Part shown: piece by piece, positions 1 to 11,919 of the stretch
Position numbering within the stretch: the stretch's first letter is position 1
How the letters are laid out: each line of letters begins with the position of its first letter
NCBI GenBank assembly: GCA_002049455.2
Contig: KV919160.1
Location: forward strand, 1-59,846
Origin: Porphyra umbilicalis
Taxonomy: Eukaryota > Rhodophyta > Bangiophyceae > Bangiales > Bangiaceae
DNA: 59,846 nt
Reading direction: 5' to 3'
Translations under genes and position numbers: made by a program
The notes under the pieces: generated by a model
The model's database searches: none
What the model was told of the DNA's origin: nothing
What the model saw: the letters and a program-made list of their open reading frames with translations, nothing else

Positions 1-820
1 CTCCTGCTTTGGTGGCACGCAAGATGCCATGCTGCTGTCCACGTCGAGTCGCACCACGGACTGCATGCACACCAAGATATTCATCAAGGCGATGGAAGCC
101 GGTGATGTATCCACCGCGGCACTGCGGACGCGCATGGCGCTGCGCGCCGGCGCGGCAGACTTTTCCGTACCCCGCGTCGTCGGCTCCACGCTGGTGGTGT
201 ACGTCCTGTGGCGCAAGTTCTTCTCTGCCGTCATGTTCACTAGCAAGAAGGCCACATGCATTGCTCCTGGGTGTCGCTCGTTTGCGCGGCGATGCGGTCA
301 CGTGCGGAATGCGCGCCAGGCTCGAGAAGTCCTGGATCCGGAGGAGGGTGGTGCAGGCATGACGATTTACGTGCCGGGGACAGCCAAGGTCAAGCGGGAC
401 AAATCAGCCCGCCCGCGGTTTGTTACAAGCGAGGAGGAGGACGTTGGTCTTGAGAAGTTGGCGTCGGACACGCGGCGTGCTGCAAAGGACTCACCCGAGG
501 CCGAGCTGAGCCATCGGCGCTCCCGAAACCTGCTCGCGTGCGCCGGGGAGATGGCCGACGGCGAGGCATGGAACCGCACCGCTGATTGGAAGGCATTGTT
601 CCACAGTGGGCTGCGCAACCATGAGAACCACTCGGAGGAGGACTTGAAGAGTATGGCTGCCTTGTACGAATCCTCTCTTCGACGGGGCTTGGTCAAGGAT
701 ACGGCGATGGGGCTGGTGGAAGCGCTCTGTGGCAGCTGCGGACAAAGACGTGGCGATCAACCAGTGACGTTTGAGACGGTGGAGGTCTATACACCCCACC
801 CGACGGCGCCTCCATTGCGC

Positions 821-968
821 GTAAGTTGGTCGACGGCGGTTCTTGGCTGGGGTCGTATTGGTGATGCTCTTGTTCTCCTCGGATGTCTTGGTTTGCACAC
901 TGCCCGAGCTTCCACTGACTTGCTCATCTATACTGAAACTGGTGCAAGTTGTTTCTTCTCCTGGTCAG
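821..968 (+). other. Phase-0 intron in the KDZ-type gene
   Basis: The donor is GTAAGT at 821 and the acceptor is TCAG ending at 968. The upstream frame ends on a complete Arg codon (818-820), and the downstream frame begins exactly at 969 (Ile-Leu-Pro-Gln). This intron is the only simple way to link the two open frames. An acceptor at 980 would also keep frame and drop four residues. Confidence 0.75.
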
Positions 969-3638
969 ATATTGCCACAGCTTCAAGTCGGTCGATGGGA
1001 CTGCCAACGGGAAGCGTGCGGGGTAACTGTGGAGTACGACGGCGGCGACGATGGGCTGTTTACGTATAGACGGCGCAACAGGAAGAAGCTGTGGATCGTG
1101 TTTACTCGTGGCCTGGTCGACAAGCTGCTCTCTTTTGTCGTGTTTGCGCGCAGCACGTACACGGCCGCCACGCGGCACCTGGCGGCCGACGTACAGAGCT
1201 TCCGTCTGCGCCGTCAAGACGTCGTCAAGCTTGGCACCGCGGCGGCGCGGTCGTTTACGATCCCGCCAGAGACGGCGCGCTGCCCCATATGTGGGCCCAA
1301 CCCGAAGTTCATCGTCATTGACGTCCAGGCACTGGGGTCTACGGACCTGGACGACACCCACCCAGTCCGCTCGGGAGAGGACTGCCCCGTTCTGCCGATT
1401 TATGCGTCCAATCTGTGTGTAGTCACGCACGCCCTGTCACGAGACGCCATTGACAAAGTGCTTGGAGGCGCGAAGGAGCTGACAGAGAACCAAGTACACC
1501 TCTTGCGGCTGTGGGGTCAAGAGCGGCCGCGGCGGCGGCTGCCCACCGTCGAAGCCGCTGCCGCCGACGTATTCTTCCATATCTTCCCCGTCGGTATCTG
1601 CGCGCCCCCTGCACAATCCGGCGAGGCCGAGCCACCAGCCAAGAAGGCGGCCGTCATCTCTGACTCAGCTGGTGTAGCTGCTCGGCCCGAAAAACGGATG
1701 GGGCTGCAAGCTGCGCTTCGACAGGACGAGGAGGGCAACCTGGTGCTCGGTGGGCCCGGCAAGCCGGTCAACGCGCCGGTTGAGACCTGGCGCGACCGCG
1801 TCGGCGTCTGTGCCCCGGCCTTCACGAAGTACGTGCGCGACGACGAACGGTCGTGGCATAGTGCGGTACCCTTCCTCAAGTCCACGCTGTCCGATTCCGT
1901 CAAAAGCATGTTTCAAGACGACGACGAACGCGCCGTCAAGCTTTTGGCAGACGCGCTTATGCTCCAGGGCCGGGACGCGTGGCGGGAGGTCAACAAGGCC
2001 GTCGACGGGGTCGGCTTCGTTGCCAGCTTTATCGGGTCGTTTGCCGATGAGATTGACGTCAATTCTTCCTTTCGCGTGGCCCTCGGAGCGCTACTCAACC
2101 GCGCCCTCGAGATTGAGAAGTGGACGGACGATGAGTTTACCAACGTGACGTCCTCGGACCACTTCAAGTGGCAGTGTTGGAAGAATGCTGAGTACTGTTT
2201 CAAGTGGGCCAAAACTCCGACGCCCGCCGACTTTGCCGCGTAGAGGCGGCTGCAGCCGGAGTACACCGAGGCGGACAGCGACGACCTGCACGTCAGCTTC
2301 GAGTTCTTTGCCAGCATGCTGCGCGTAAGACCGGCACTGCAGGACTCCGTCGCGGCCATGCGTCGCAGGCAATACCACGGAAAAAGGCGGCACGCGTCGG
2401 ACATGGAGGGGGAAGGCGATGCGTGCAACAAGGCGTTCTCGGTGACGGCTGGCTTGACGCAAGGCGTCTTCAACGTCGTTTGCCCCCATGTGGTGACGCT
2501 CGGCTTCCGGTGCCTCTTCAAGGCCGAGAGCGTTGGTGAGGCGTTGTCAATCGTCCTCGAGCGTTTCTCCCGCTTGCCGAAGGTAATCTTTTACGACTGT
2601 GCACGCAAGATTGACAAGAACGCGCTGCGCCGGGTGCGCACCATCATGCGCTTCCACGGCGTGCGATAAATCCTTGATAGGGTGCATGCCATCACCCACT
2701 CGTGCTCACCGGTCTACATGCCCGTTCAGAGCTTGGGAAGCACAGGAGGCGTCGCCACTCAAGCCGCCAAGGTCTTTCACTCTGCCTCCGCCGGCAACCG
2801 GACCAGCCTCTCGTACATGTCGCCGCGCACCTACATGAAGCATGGCATGCTCCAGGTCGCCCACACCAACATCCGCAAGCTCGCACGGCTCAACGCCCAG
2901 AATCCTATGGCCGAGATGGACCACGTCCGCTTGAACAACTTCTTCCACTCGCGCGTAACCCGCCGCTCTGAGCGGGGAGAGGGGTTGCAATGCCCATCGA
3001 GCACATCGGACGCCAATCTGGCCTTGTTCCTCACCGTCGCCTCGTGCTCGTCGGCCAAGGTCGGTGTTGGTCGCCGGATGGGTGAAGGCGCTACCCCAGG
3101 TGGAGCTGCAATTGCCGATGACCATGCCAGCGCTGATGTCGGCCCCGTGGACGAGGTGCCTCGCCCTGATTCTGTTGCTACTGGGGAGAGTCCCGTCGGG
3201 CCGGAGGAGTCCGCGGAGCATCCTCAAGCAGGCGCGGAGGACTCGCGCCACGGAGGGGCGGTGGCGGCGGTCACTTCCGAGGTTGGCTCGACTCGGCTGT
3301 CGGATTGCTCCTCTGCGTCCTCCGGCGGCGCCTCTGATGAGTTTCGAGCAGCGGGCGCCGTGGACCAGAGCACAGGTACGGTCGACGACGGCCATTTCTA
3401 GGACGATGGCACGGCGCCCATTGCAGAGGCGCCAGCCAAGGGCGCCCGACAGGGGAACCGCCGCTTTTCGGACGAGGCCAGCGTGCTCTTCAGGACGGGA
3501 ATCGCGGCTGCTCCGCTCTCCGAAGATCAAGTTGTGTTCCTGACCGAGCTGATGGACGGCCGTGCGGCTGATCATTCTGCGCAACCGATGAACAAGGCGG
3601 GCATCTGCCTCACTGTCGCTGACTAAAACCTCCTCGGC

Positions 3639-4241
3639 GGGGACCATTGGCTCAACGATGAGATAATGAACTCGTACGGCGGCATGATCAACGCCAGGGA
3701 CGACCAGCTGCGTCAGTTCCTCGGCCGAGAGCCGCCGGAAACTACGGTTTCGGAATTGCGTACGTCCAAGAGGCGCCCGCGTCGTGCGCGGGTCATGAAC
3801 ACACTCATCGACTGGAAGGCGGTGGACTTGGTGGTCTTCTCGGTCAATCTGATGCGGTCACACTGGGTGCTGGTGCTTCTTGACGTGGAGGGTCTTCGGT
3901 TTCTCTATTTTGATTCATTTTTGAGCGGGGACATCTGCGGTGTAGTACCCATCATGAGGAGGTGGGTGTGTGATGATATCTTTCACCAGCTCGGCGAGGC
4001 AACGGCCGCCGGGCTTGGCCTTGACAACTGGTTGGTGGTAAATGAGCTAGTGCCTCGACAGTTGGACACTTCCAGCTGTGGTCTGTTTGCGCTGATGTGT
4101 GCCAACCCCTTCTCCATGCGCTTTCCCTTGTCCTTTTCACAAGAGGATATGCCCGCCATCCGGCAGCGCTTGTCTGTTGACCTGCTGCTTGACCGCATCG
4201 AGTGGATAGATGAGGAGGCCGTGGTCTCTGCGAGACAATAA
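3639..4241 (+). other. Ulp1/SENP (C48) cysteine protease domain
   Basis: This is the C-terminal domain of the KDZ-type gene. It opens with GDHWLNDEIMNSYG, the typical Ulp1 entry motif. The catalytic triad is visible: His in SHWVLVLL (about 3858), Asp in YFDSFLS (about 3912) and Cys in QLDTSSCGLFAL (about 4075). Ulp1-like proteases cut SUMO or related isopeptide bonds and are often captured by DNA transposons. The TAA at 3624 separates it from the transposase. The piece from ATG 3666 could be made alone as a 191-residue protein, but it would lack the WLND motif. It ends with TAA at 4239-4241. Confidence 0.75.
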
Positions 4242-5662
4242 CCACTGTGCAATATGCATCGCATCTCCATCCTGTCCTGTCTACCAGAAAGAGGCACCTG
4301 CTGCTCACGCGGTACCGGCTCGTCGCGCGGTGACCGCTCGCCGTTAACGCGGCGGCAGTGACAGAGCTCGTGGCACCCCGAGAGTGGATCACCAAACCAA
4401 AAACTTGCCGTCGAAGTGCGCGGCACCAGGTCCACAGCGCGGAGATGCCAAAAGCAGGAGGGCCTGCTCCCACCATTCCCCGACAGAGCAGCATGAGGCG
4501 AGCGTCCACACAGGGGAGCGCACACAACCAGGTGTTCCCACATCTCCCAGACCAGAGAACAGCCTCCAGATGCCGCACAAGTGCCAAGTGGTGCAGCTCA
4601 AACAACAAAAGCGACACGCACTGACTAACGGCAGTCATCCTGACAGATGCCTGCGTCAAGTGGCACATGCAAAAGCGACGTCCGGGTGGCGGCCATAGTG
4701 CCAGCCGACGCCGCCCCCAATGCAGACGGTATCAAGAGCTCTCGGAGCAAGCGAGCCCCTGCTGGTAAGACGAGCGCCGATGGCGCCTGTATCGGCCACA
4801 CTGCGCTGGATACCAAGCACAGTGGGTCGCGTCCGGCGGCAGACTGGCTGGGTTTCTGCGGGCGAGGCGTGCTTGCGCTGGGTGTTGGTGGTCAAAGACG
4901 AAGGCGAAGACCATGGGCTGATCCGGGCGGGCGCAGCCGTTCCCCCACCACAAGAACGGGGCGGGACACCTGCTTGACAAACCGGCACGATTGTCGACGT
5001 GGCGCCTTCCCCTTCTTCCCTACTATGTGAGACACGTTGGAGACACGTGTTAACCGTAAGTGCAGCAGAAGTTGCTTAGGCTTGACCCGCGCAAATAACT
5101 TGGACAACAGGACCAACAACCCCAGGGGCTGACGAACACGTTCCGTATCCATCCTGCACAGACCCTACAGCACCAGCTCCCAGACAGAAACAGTGGATGA
5201 GCAGACCCTGGGAGACCACGTGACCTTGCCGATAACCGAATGCGTGTCGAGGGAATCCAACGATCCACTCGACCAGTATACCAGTCCTCCTTCCAGAAAG
5301 AGAAAGAAGGCAGGTGGCAGCGCGCGACCGGGGACGTAACAGTAGCACCGGCACGTAGACCGCAGTCCAGCGACACAGAGTACGGGCATGATGATAAAAC
5401 ATGAAGTGGGGCTCTGGCAACCACGCGAACGTAGACCGCGGCACACGAGCAGCGCCAGCTGTCAGTGATGACACGTTGACCGTGCGCCAGACTCGACGTC
5501 ATCGCAGGCACCTGTGAATCCCCATATCCTTCTAAATGCGCGCAGCGCTGGATCGCAGTGAAAAACGACCGAGTGCAACACTATCTTCGTCAAGCTCCTG
5601 GATCCACAGCATTGGGCCTGTGCGTGTCCCTCTGGCTGACTCTATAGTGACATACATTGGTG
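4242..5662. other. Spacer without a supported gene
   Basis: Open frames here are short, overlap on both strands and show no recognisable domain. No tandem repeat or terminal inverted repeat was seen by eye. It may contain the 3' end of the transposon described upstream. Confidence 0.5.
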
Positions 5663-5691
5663 CTGAGACCAGAGCGCATGTCTGGTCTCAG
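5663..5691. repeat. Perfect 11-bp stem hairpin
   Basis: CTGAGACCAGA (5663-5673) and its exact reverse complement TCTGGTCTCAG (5681-5691) flank a 7-nt loop. It sits in a gene-free, less GC-rich stretch. It could be a remnant of a mobile element end or a small structured RNA. Nothing further supports either. Confidence 0.6.
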
Positions 5692-6483
5692 AAGCTTGAC
5701 TAGTGACCTGTATCGGAACAAACACCAGATGATACTAAAAGCCGACAGACGTTTACGCACGGTGGGCAGTATGCTACGATTCTTTGGCACTTTCGGTGGA
5801 CATCCAGCTTTGGGTTGTCTGTGCGAGCGCGAGAGATTGTGTTTTTCCTCTATGTGTGCTTGTCACCGGACGTTCGCATGTCATCATCGTTCTGGTCAGA
5901 TGCTCCGAGCTCAACGGAGATGCGGCTCTCATCTGGCCAAACCGTGTTGCTGGTGGCGCTGAGTTGGACGCTCTTTGCTTCGGCCGGCGCCCGGAGGCCT
6001 TGACGAGGGCCACCTCGGATGTTCCGAGAGCTTCCCACCTGTGGTCTGGCGCCGCACTGTTACAACCATGCGCTGTACATCGCTGGCAATGGAATGGGGA
6101 CTTGTTGGTGGTCGCGTGCTGGGACCCCGTGTCGAGCACGTGTCATGATCTATGGATCAATTTTACTTTAGGAGTAGTCCCCGTGCTGTTGATTTGTGCC
6201 CCGGTCATCATGAAGGGCGCTCGATGTGGCGGACGCTTCCCGATACGCTTCACACCCCCCCCCCAGACGCGTCTGCTGCCTGCGGAATGCCCGCCTTTTT
6301 GCACCCACGTCGCGCGCGCTGTTTGGCGCCATCTCGCAACCGCCGTCTGGATCGACTTCCCCACCCCCCGGCAGGAATGGGCTGGGTCCCCCCCTTTGGA
6401 CCGCGATAGGATTGGGGCCTCGGTGGCAGGGTGCCTGGAGTCGCCTTTGACCCTGTGCCCGGCGCGCACAAGTCCTCCTGCTT
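5692..6483. other. Spacer without a supported gene
   Basis: A 251-codon plus-strand frame starts at 5784 and ends at 6539. It has no recognisable motif, is Cys/Trp-rich in a random-looking way and competes with similar frames on both strands. I do not call it a gene. Poly-C runs occur from 6258 on. Confidence 0.4.
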
Positions 6484-9400
6484 GTGGGATGGGCGGGCGT
6501 CTGGAGGCGCGCTGCACTCGCTGCTTGGTGTCCGCCTGATCGGGTGGCCAACCCCGCGGAATTGGCGCCATTGCCCCTGCGTACCTCCCCCGCCGACACT
6601 CCCCCCCCCCCCCCTGCTCCACCGACGGCCCGCCCTACTTCCATCCGAGATTCCCGCGTGCCCTCTTTGCGGCTCCCATTTCGGCTGGCGGGTCGGGCAT
6701 CGAGTGGCGTGCGGAGCGTTCTTGAGAGAGCTGTCGCCGCCCGCCGACAGTGGACCACGCGTGCGTGCCGAGATTTCCGAACGCCATCCCCCCCAGCATC
6801 ATCCCTCCTGTTCTTCCCCTTCTCCCACGCGGGGTTGAGGTGCCGACTGTTGCGTGTGCGGTCGATGTGTGGGGCTGCCGAAATGGCGGCACGGCCCGGT
6901 CCCTGCCGGCGGTACGTCGGCATTGCTTCGCATGCCCATTGTGCCTTCCACGACGTGGCTGACGGTGATGTGCCCGGCACTGTAGGCGAGTTCTTGTTCA
7001 CGCTTCCGTGCCACTCCGTGCTCGTTGTCGGGGTCTTCGTGTCAGGCGTGGAGGCCATGTGCTGGTTGACGAGTCCCCTGTCACATGAAGCTGTGGTCAA
7101 CTGCTGTGGGCCCGCTCCGACGGGCGAGGCCGAGGGCGACGACCACGGCGGCTGGTATGGGGTCGTCAATGCCTGGTCATCCGCAGCCTTGGACCTCGGC
7201 AGCGGCGGCCTAAGCTGCGAGCTCGCCTTGATGGCCATGACTGGTGTGGGGCTCTCTGTGGTGCGGCGCTTCGCCTCGCTGCAGTTGACGGAACAGTGGC
7301 TGGTGACCTCCGAGGCCCGTGATCATCTCTCTGTCCTGTCGACCCCAGGTGGCGCGGCAGCGTCCACGGGTCCAGCCATCGATATAAATTTGGAGGAGTC
7401 GCACCGTGGTCTGCCAATGGCTACCGCTGCAGCCGCGTGCTCGACGCTGGGGCGTCGTGCGTCTCTTGCGGGTGTTCCTCCGATGGCCAGTTTGGGGGCG
7501 CGGCCGGTCTCAGCGCATTTCGACCAACTGCCGTCGCATCATCATGTGCCGATAGGCCGCTCTCCGTCGACTTATCGCGTGTCGTGCGCAGATCCACCTG
7601 GCGCCCTGGTCGTCGATGATGGAGCGCCAAAGATGGTTCCTGTTCTTCCTTTTTGTGCGCCAGGGGACGGCCTCGTAGAATGCGGCGCTCATGTAATGGT
7701 CGAGCCCACCGCCAAGAAGGAGCGCTGGGCTACGCCAAGGCCTGTCGTGTCACCGGGCGACGCAGGAGCCCCGCGTGTGGGGGAGACACGTAAGCTCGAA
7801 AACACGATGACAGAGGAGACACGCGTCTACTACGACCGTGTGTTCGCCGAGCACGCGTTGGAGAAGCAGCGCGCATAAGGTACCTCAGCTGGGGTCCCGT
7901 GCGCCACTGCCAGCGGTGCGGGCAAGCGTTCGCTTGTGGCCGGTCCCCGTCGTGTGGCTCGCAAACCGTCTTCCGCGCCCGCGTGTGTGCGTGAGGAGGA
8001 GGACGTCGTCCCTATTCGCATCGCCGCTCCTGCCGCCGTTAAATGTGCCGCGCCGCAGCGCATGCTCGAGGTGTTCTGTCCTTCTGTAGACTATTTTACC
8101 CCCCCGCGACGACGTGTGTGTCCTCGGCCGCGGCCAAGTCAACGTTGGGTGCTGGGAGTCCGAGTGTCGCACGGTCCGCCAAGGTTCTCGACGTCCAAGA
8201 TGCACCATTAGGCGCCATTCATGTGGCTGCTTCTCCTTCCCCCGCTGCCTATCTGCCCCGCCATCGGCGAGTGATTGCGCTCGGGCCAATGAGCACGCTG
8301 GCGGCGGAAGGGAACTGGGACCGCCTCATTGACAAGTTGTCGGCTGACCCAAGCAACACTTTCGTGTACGGCGGGCCTGGGGTTGGCAAGACAACTTTTT
8401 TGCGCCGTCTCTATAGGGCTCTGCGAGCCAGCTTCTCTGGCGAGGAGGCGGTGGTCGTCTGTGCTCCTGCCGGCAGCGCCGCTCACACGGCCCGTGGGCA
8501 AACCTACCACTCGTTTTCTGACTTCGGGCACGGCTACGTGCCGTTGTGCGCGGCTGCCGGCGAGGAAGCTGACCGCTTGCTGCGGCTACGCAAGTTCTCC
8601 CCCGTCACCCTTCGGCTTGGGAGGGTGCAGGTGCTACTGTTGGACGAGATATCGATGGCTCCTTCCGACCGCCTCGATGTAATGGTTGCCTTGCTGCAGC
8701 AGTCGAGGCCCCCGTCTGCTGCCGCCTGTGTGCTGTACACGTTCGGAGACTTTCTCCATTTGCGTCCTCCCAAGGGCGTCCTTGCGTTCAAGGCGTCTTG
8801 CTGGGACGGTTTGTTTAGCGGAAAGATTCTAGAGTTCACGCGCGTGCACTGCCAGACCGAGCCGGCATTTATTGAGGCCATCCATGACGCGCGGTACGGC
8901 GTCTGCTCGGACGCGGTCACGGACCTCGTCGAGGCGCGGTCAGACGCCGTGCCCGACAGAGTCGACTCGCCTGTGCTCCATCTCTTGCTCCGACACAGGG
9001 ACGTCGCCGCACACAACCTCAAGTGCCTCCAACAGCTCTGCTCTGAGGACAGGCCGCCCGCTTTTGTTCCAGTTGATGGCGTGCAGCTGTACCGCGACGC
9101 CGACGACGATTCTATTGATGCAGAGGATGGCCACCGTCGCCTCCGTGCCGTGTCGGCTGCTGCTCGCGTGCTGGCGCTGGTCGATTGCGCGGCGCCACCC
9201 TTGGTCGAGCATTGCCTGGGCGTACGGGTCATGTACACCTCCAACTCTAAGGGGGCACTTTGGCTGTTTCACGGCAGTATTGGCTTCATCACCAAGTACA
9301 CGCCGGACGGCACGTCGGTGGTGCGCTTCCGCGGCGTGTCCGTGCCAGCGGACGTGCGCTTGTCGCAGTTGGGCATCCACGACGCGGGCGACTGGTGGGT

Positions 9401-9662
9401 GGAGGTCGAGTGCTCACCTATTGAGTTTGAGGCCAACGTTTTTTCCGCCCAGGGCGTCGTCGCCGTACGCAAGCAAGTGCCCTTCGTCTTTGGGTGGGGC
9501 ATCAAAATCCGCCGGTCTCAGGGGTTGACCCTGTCGGAGGCTGCGGTGGACCTTGCTATGTCATTTGAGGCGGGCATGGTGCTCGCGGCGCTGAGCCGCG
9601 TCGACCGGTCGAGCCGGCTTTTCATCAAGTCTTTTCAACCGGCTCGGCTTTTTGCAGTCTAG
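6484..9662 (+). pseudogene. PIF1-like superfamily 1 helicase gene, interrupted
   Basis: The C-terminal half is a clear PIF1/RecD-like DNA helicase. It has Walker A GGPGVGKTTF (about 8371), Walker B LLLDEISM (about 8637), a motif III-like TFGDFLHLRPP (about 8739), and a C-terminal block KIRRSQGLTLSEA followed by LAALSRVDRSSRLF (about 9505-9630). These enzymes unwind DNA 5' to 3' with ATP. The N-terminal half (6484-7878) has no recognisable domain; its true start may be the Met near 6865. Two lesions are visible. TAA at 7876 interrupts a frame that stays open beyond it, and a shift occurs at the C7 run 8099-8105, after which the helicase frame begins. Without the shift, a Met at 8043 or 8289 could start a stand-alone helicase. 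No Helitron Rep (HUH) motif was seen upstream, so this looks like a stand-alone or transposon-borne PIF1 rather than a Helitron. Confidence 0.7.
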
Positions 9663-10532
9663 GAAGTGGTCAGAAAGCACCTAAACGAGTGGGAGAGACT
9701 ATAGAGGGCTCGCTGGTGTCTCTGGTATCTCTTTGATCATTCTTACGTCTGCGGAATCCTCATTTTACTCCAGCGTGCCGTCTCAATGAGACGTCTTGAA
9801 TGACATCGGGTTGTGCTGCCTCACACCTATTTGATGTCCCGCACACCTGCTAGGATTTGAGTAATGAGGGCGCCTTTTTTCCCACAGTGAAGGGGAACTC
9901 GGGTCTGGACTGAGGGACGGCTATGACACTCAGGTGTTTTATCAGTTAGAAGTAATCAACAACTTTGTGTGTCACGGTCTTCCTGGGCGGGCGGACAAGG
10001 CACTGCTGTCTCTTTCACACCAGAAGCAATAAATGAAGAGGGGAGAGATGGAGCAGCATGCGTAGCCGGCGCGTTCAGCGAAGGGTGCAGTGGTGCTTGA
10101 GTGCATGTAGCTGGCGGCTCCCAATGACGTGTAGGTGCGTAGGGCGACTGGACAAATTGTATCGGCCCGTGGGGCAGCGATGCATCATGTGCATTGAGGA
10201 GGGAGGGGGCAGCGACGTGACCCACGTGGTCAAAGTGTGTCGCCCATTGCACGTCGCTACGAACACGCGGATCAACACGAGCCCGCTTGGCTGCGCGGTG
10301 GTCTACGTACAGAGGCGGAGGCAAACCACTGCCGAGCGCAGTATGCCCATCAGCAAACGGGCGCGTACCCAGCCGGTCCTCTTGCGTGACGGATGAAGGT
10401 GGCATGGTTCCATGGGAGATCACGAGAGGAGGGCGCCTAGTTCTCGGAGCGACGCCGTCCAGCTGCGCACCTTGACCGGGTTGCGCGCGGGATGTGGCCC
10501 GGTGCACGTCACGGCGCACCGCTCTATTCTCC
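9663..10532. other. Spacer; weak minus-strand frame 9956-10519
   Basis: After the helicase stop the DNA is less GC-rich and contains GTCTCAATGAGAC, a small palindrome near 9781. A minus-strand frame of 187 codons (10519 to 9956) is Pro/His-rich without a motif. It could be a further exon of the gene ending at 10533, but no convincing splice pair was identified. Confidence 0.35.
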
Positions 10533-11360
10533 TTAGTTTGATGTAGCCATGTAACTTTCGGGAGAGTCGTCTCGGCCAGTGAGCAACGCCACCAAGCTCT
10601 TGATCACCGTGACTGCTGTGACCGACGGCTTGAGCGACGGCTGCCTGTCAAACACCTTGGAGAGCACGTACTCCTCATTGAATCCCGCTCCGCCCTCAGC
10701 ATCTCCACCGCCGTCCGAGTCGCAGTTGTCTTGGCAATCTCCCCTGAGCAAGGCAGCTCCACCTGCGGTCGGGGCAGCGCCCGATGCACCACCAGCGCCA
10801 TCATCTTCAGCTGGGGCACGGGGAGACCCTGCAGAAGCACTACAAGCGGCGATCGCTAGGCTGTTGGCGTGGTCGTCGGTGGGGTCATCGCAAGGGGGCC
10901 GAGGCGCACCAGCAAGGGCGACGACAGACCCAGCATCCACTCGCCCGTGATCGTCGGCCGCTCCGTCCGTCAATCGGCTTTGCTCTGTCAGCAGCTGCGC
11001 GCTGGCGAGGCAAATGGCGTTCATCTCCAGGTGCCAGTAAGCCCACGACATGCCCACGTTGACGAGGCGTTGGGCGTGCTGGTTCTCGTCGTGGAAGAAG
11101 CCGAGCCGGTCGTGGACCCGCCTCCAAAGATGCTCGGGCGACTCCCTGGGGTTGGGTGGGGCAGAAAGCCGGCTGACGGCGGCGTGTACAGCTGAGCTGT
11201 AGCCCCCTAGGTGCATGTCCAGCTTGGCCGCGGCGTCGCGGAAGGTCCGCAGCAGCCCACCCAGGAAGACTCGCTTCTGCAGGTCCGAGATGCCGAGGTC
11301 TGCAAAGAACTGCACGTAGTCCCCATCATCCACTACGACGCTTCGCCGGGGAGCCGCCAT
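10533..11360 (-). CDS. Hypothetical protein, 275 aa, family not recognised
   Basis: I chose the Met at 11358-11360 (MAAPRRSVVVDDGDYVQFF) because from there the protein looks real. It has a hydrophilic, probably helical N-terminal half with blocks such as LQKRVFLGGLLRTFRD and HLWRRVHDRLGFFHDENQ. A low-complexity acidic Gly/Ala/Asp segment follows (about residues 170-235), then a short conserved-looking end with TAVTVIKSLVALL. The frame is open upstream to 12242, but that part translates the 26-bp minisatellite and is Pro/Cys/His-rich, so I exclude it. The gene lies tail to tail with the PIF1-like helicase and may belong to the same mobile element. No catalytic motif is visible. Confidence 0.5.
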   Translation of the reverse strand: MAAPRRSVVVDDGDYVQFFADLGISDLQKRVFLGGLLRTFRDAAAKLDMHLGGYSSAVHAAVSRLSAPPNPRESPEHLWRRVHDRLGFFHDENQHAQRLVNVGMSWAYWHLEMNAICLASAQLLTEQSRLTDGAADDHGRVDAGSVVALAGAPRPPCDDPTDDHANSLAIAACSASAGSPRAPAEDDGAGGASGAAPTAGGAALLRGDCQDNCDSDGGGDAEGGAGFNEEYVLSKVFDRQPSLKPSVTAVTVIKSLVALLTGRDDSPESYMATSN

Positions 11361-11919
11361 TCTCAAAGCCTGTTCAAGCCCAGTCCAAACGTTGACATCA
11401 TCCAAGACACAAACATAAAAGCAGAAAAAAGAGTGACCACCCAAGACCATCTGTGCACTGTCCCGAGCATAACACAGACTATAGCACGAGCAGAGGAGCG
11501 CAAAATAACATGACGCCCACGGAAAGAAAACAGACCACGACCGAGAAAAAGCAAGATCGCCGAGACGCAAGAGATCCGCAAAGACTTGCAACGTACCCGT
11601 CGACCGCAACCACGGCGCGAACGCCGTTAACACAAAGAAGGCGTCGTGCTGGCATCCGTATCCGCTCAAACACGACAAATGTGGGGACAGGACGACGACG
11701 CCGCGGCCAGGCGCCGTGCAGAGCGGCACATGGAGGCCCCACGGGGGAGCGCGTCGGCCGCCGCGGGACGCGGCCGGCGCGACGGGGTCACCGTCCGGTA
11801 TGGTGGCGGGCGGCGGCGCAGGGCGTGGAAGCGGTCGGGAGGCAGCCGGTGGCGCGGTGCGGGAGCACGACAGGAGGCGGCGGACGATGGACGTCGTGGC
11901 GAGGGTGGACGCCTGAAGC
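11361..11919. other. Upstream region of the 10533-11360 gene, no gene seen
   Basis: Moderate GC, with A-rich patches near 11420-11560. This probably holds the promoter and leader of the minus-strand gene starting at 11360. No repeat or RNA gene was recognised. Confidence 0.4.

Larger units (their letters stand above)
1..4241 (+). pseudogene. KDZ-type transposase gene with CxC zinc cluster and C-terminal Ulp1 protease, decayed, 5' partial
   Basis: The reading frame is already open at base 2, so the start lies outside the window. Exon 1 (to 820) joins the next exon in phase 0 through a GT-AG intron at 821-968. The protein has Cys pairs (CGSCG near 732, CPICGPNPKF near 1281) of the CxC type found before KDZ transposases. 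The transposase core follows: CNKAFSVTAG near 2426, VIFYDCA near 2584, DRVHAITHSC near 2676 and SLSYMSPRTYM near 2809, which match the conserved blocks of that family in order. An Ulp1-like protease domain closes the frame. From 969 to 4241 one frame holds throughout but is cut by four stops: TAG 2241, TAA 2667, TAG 3399 and TAA 3624. There is no frameshift, so decay is by point change. The Glu expected in the block before SLSYM is not evident (ATQ in place of NEQ), which may be another loss. Family recalled from motifs, not from a search. Confidence 0.75.

Noticed and set aside
969..4241. Alternative genetic code or stop readthrough (TAG/TAA read as Gln)
   Set aside because: Intact cellular genes in the window end normally with TAG (cyclophilin, citrate synthase) and TGA (eIF5B, MetAP2). 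In the Harbinger gene TGA also interrupts. Decay is simpler.
6484..9662. Helitron RepHel protein
   Set aside because: Only the helicase part matches. No HUH rolling-circle nuclease motif or Helitron-type end was seen nearby.
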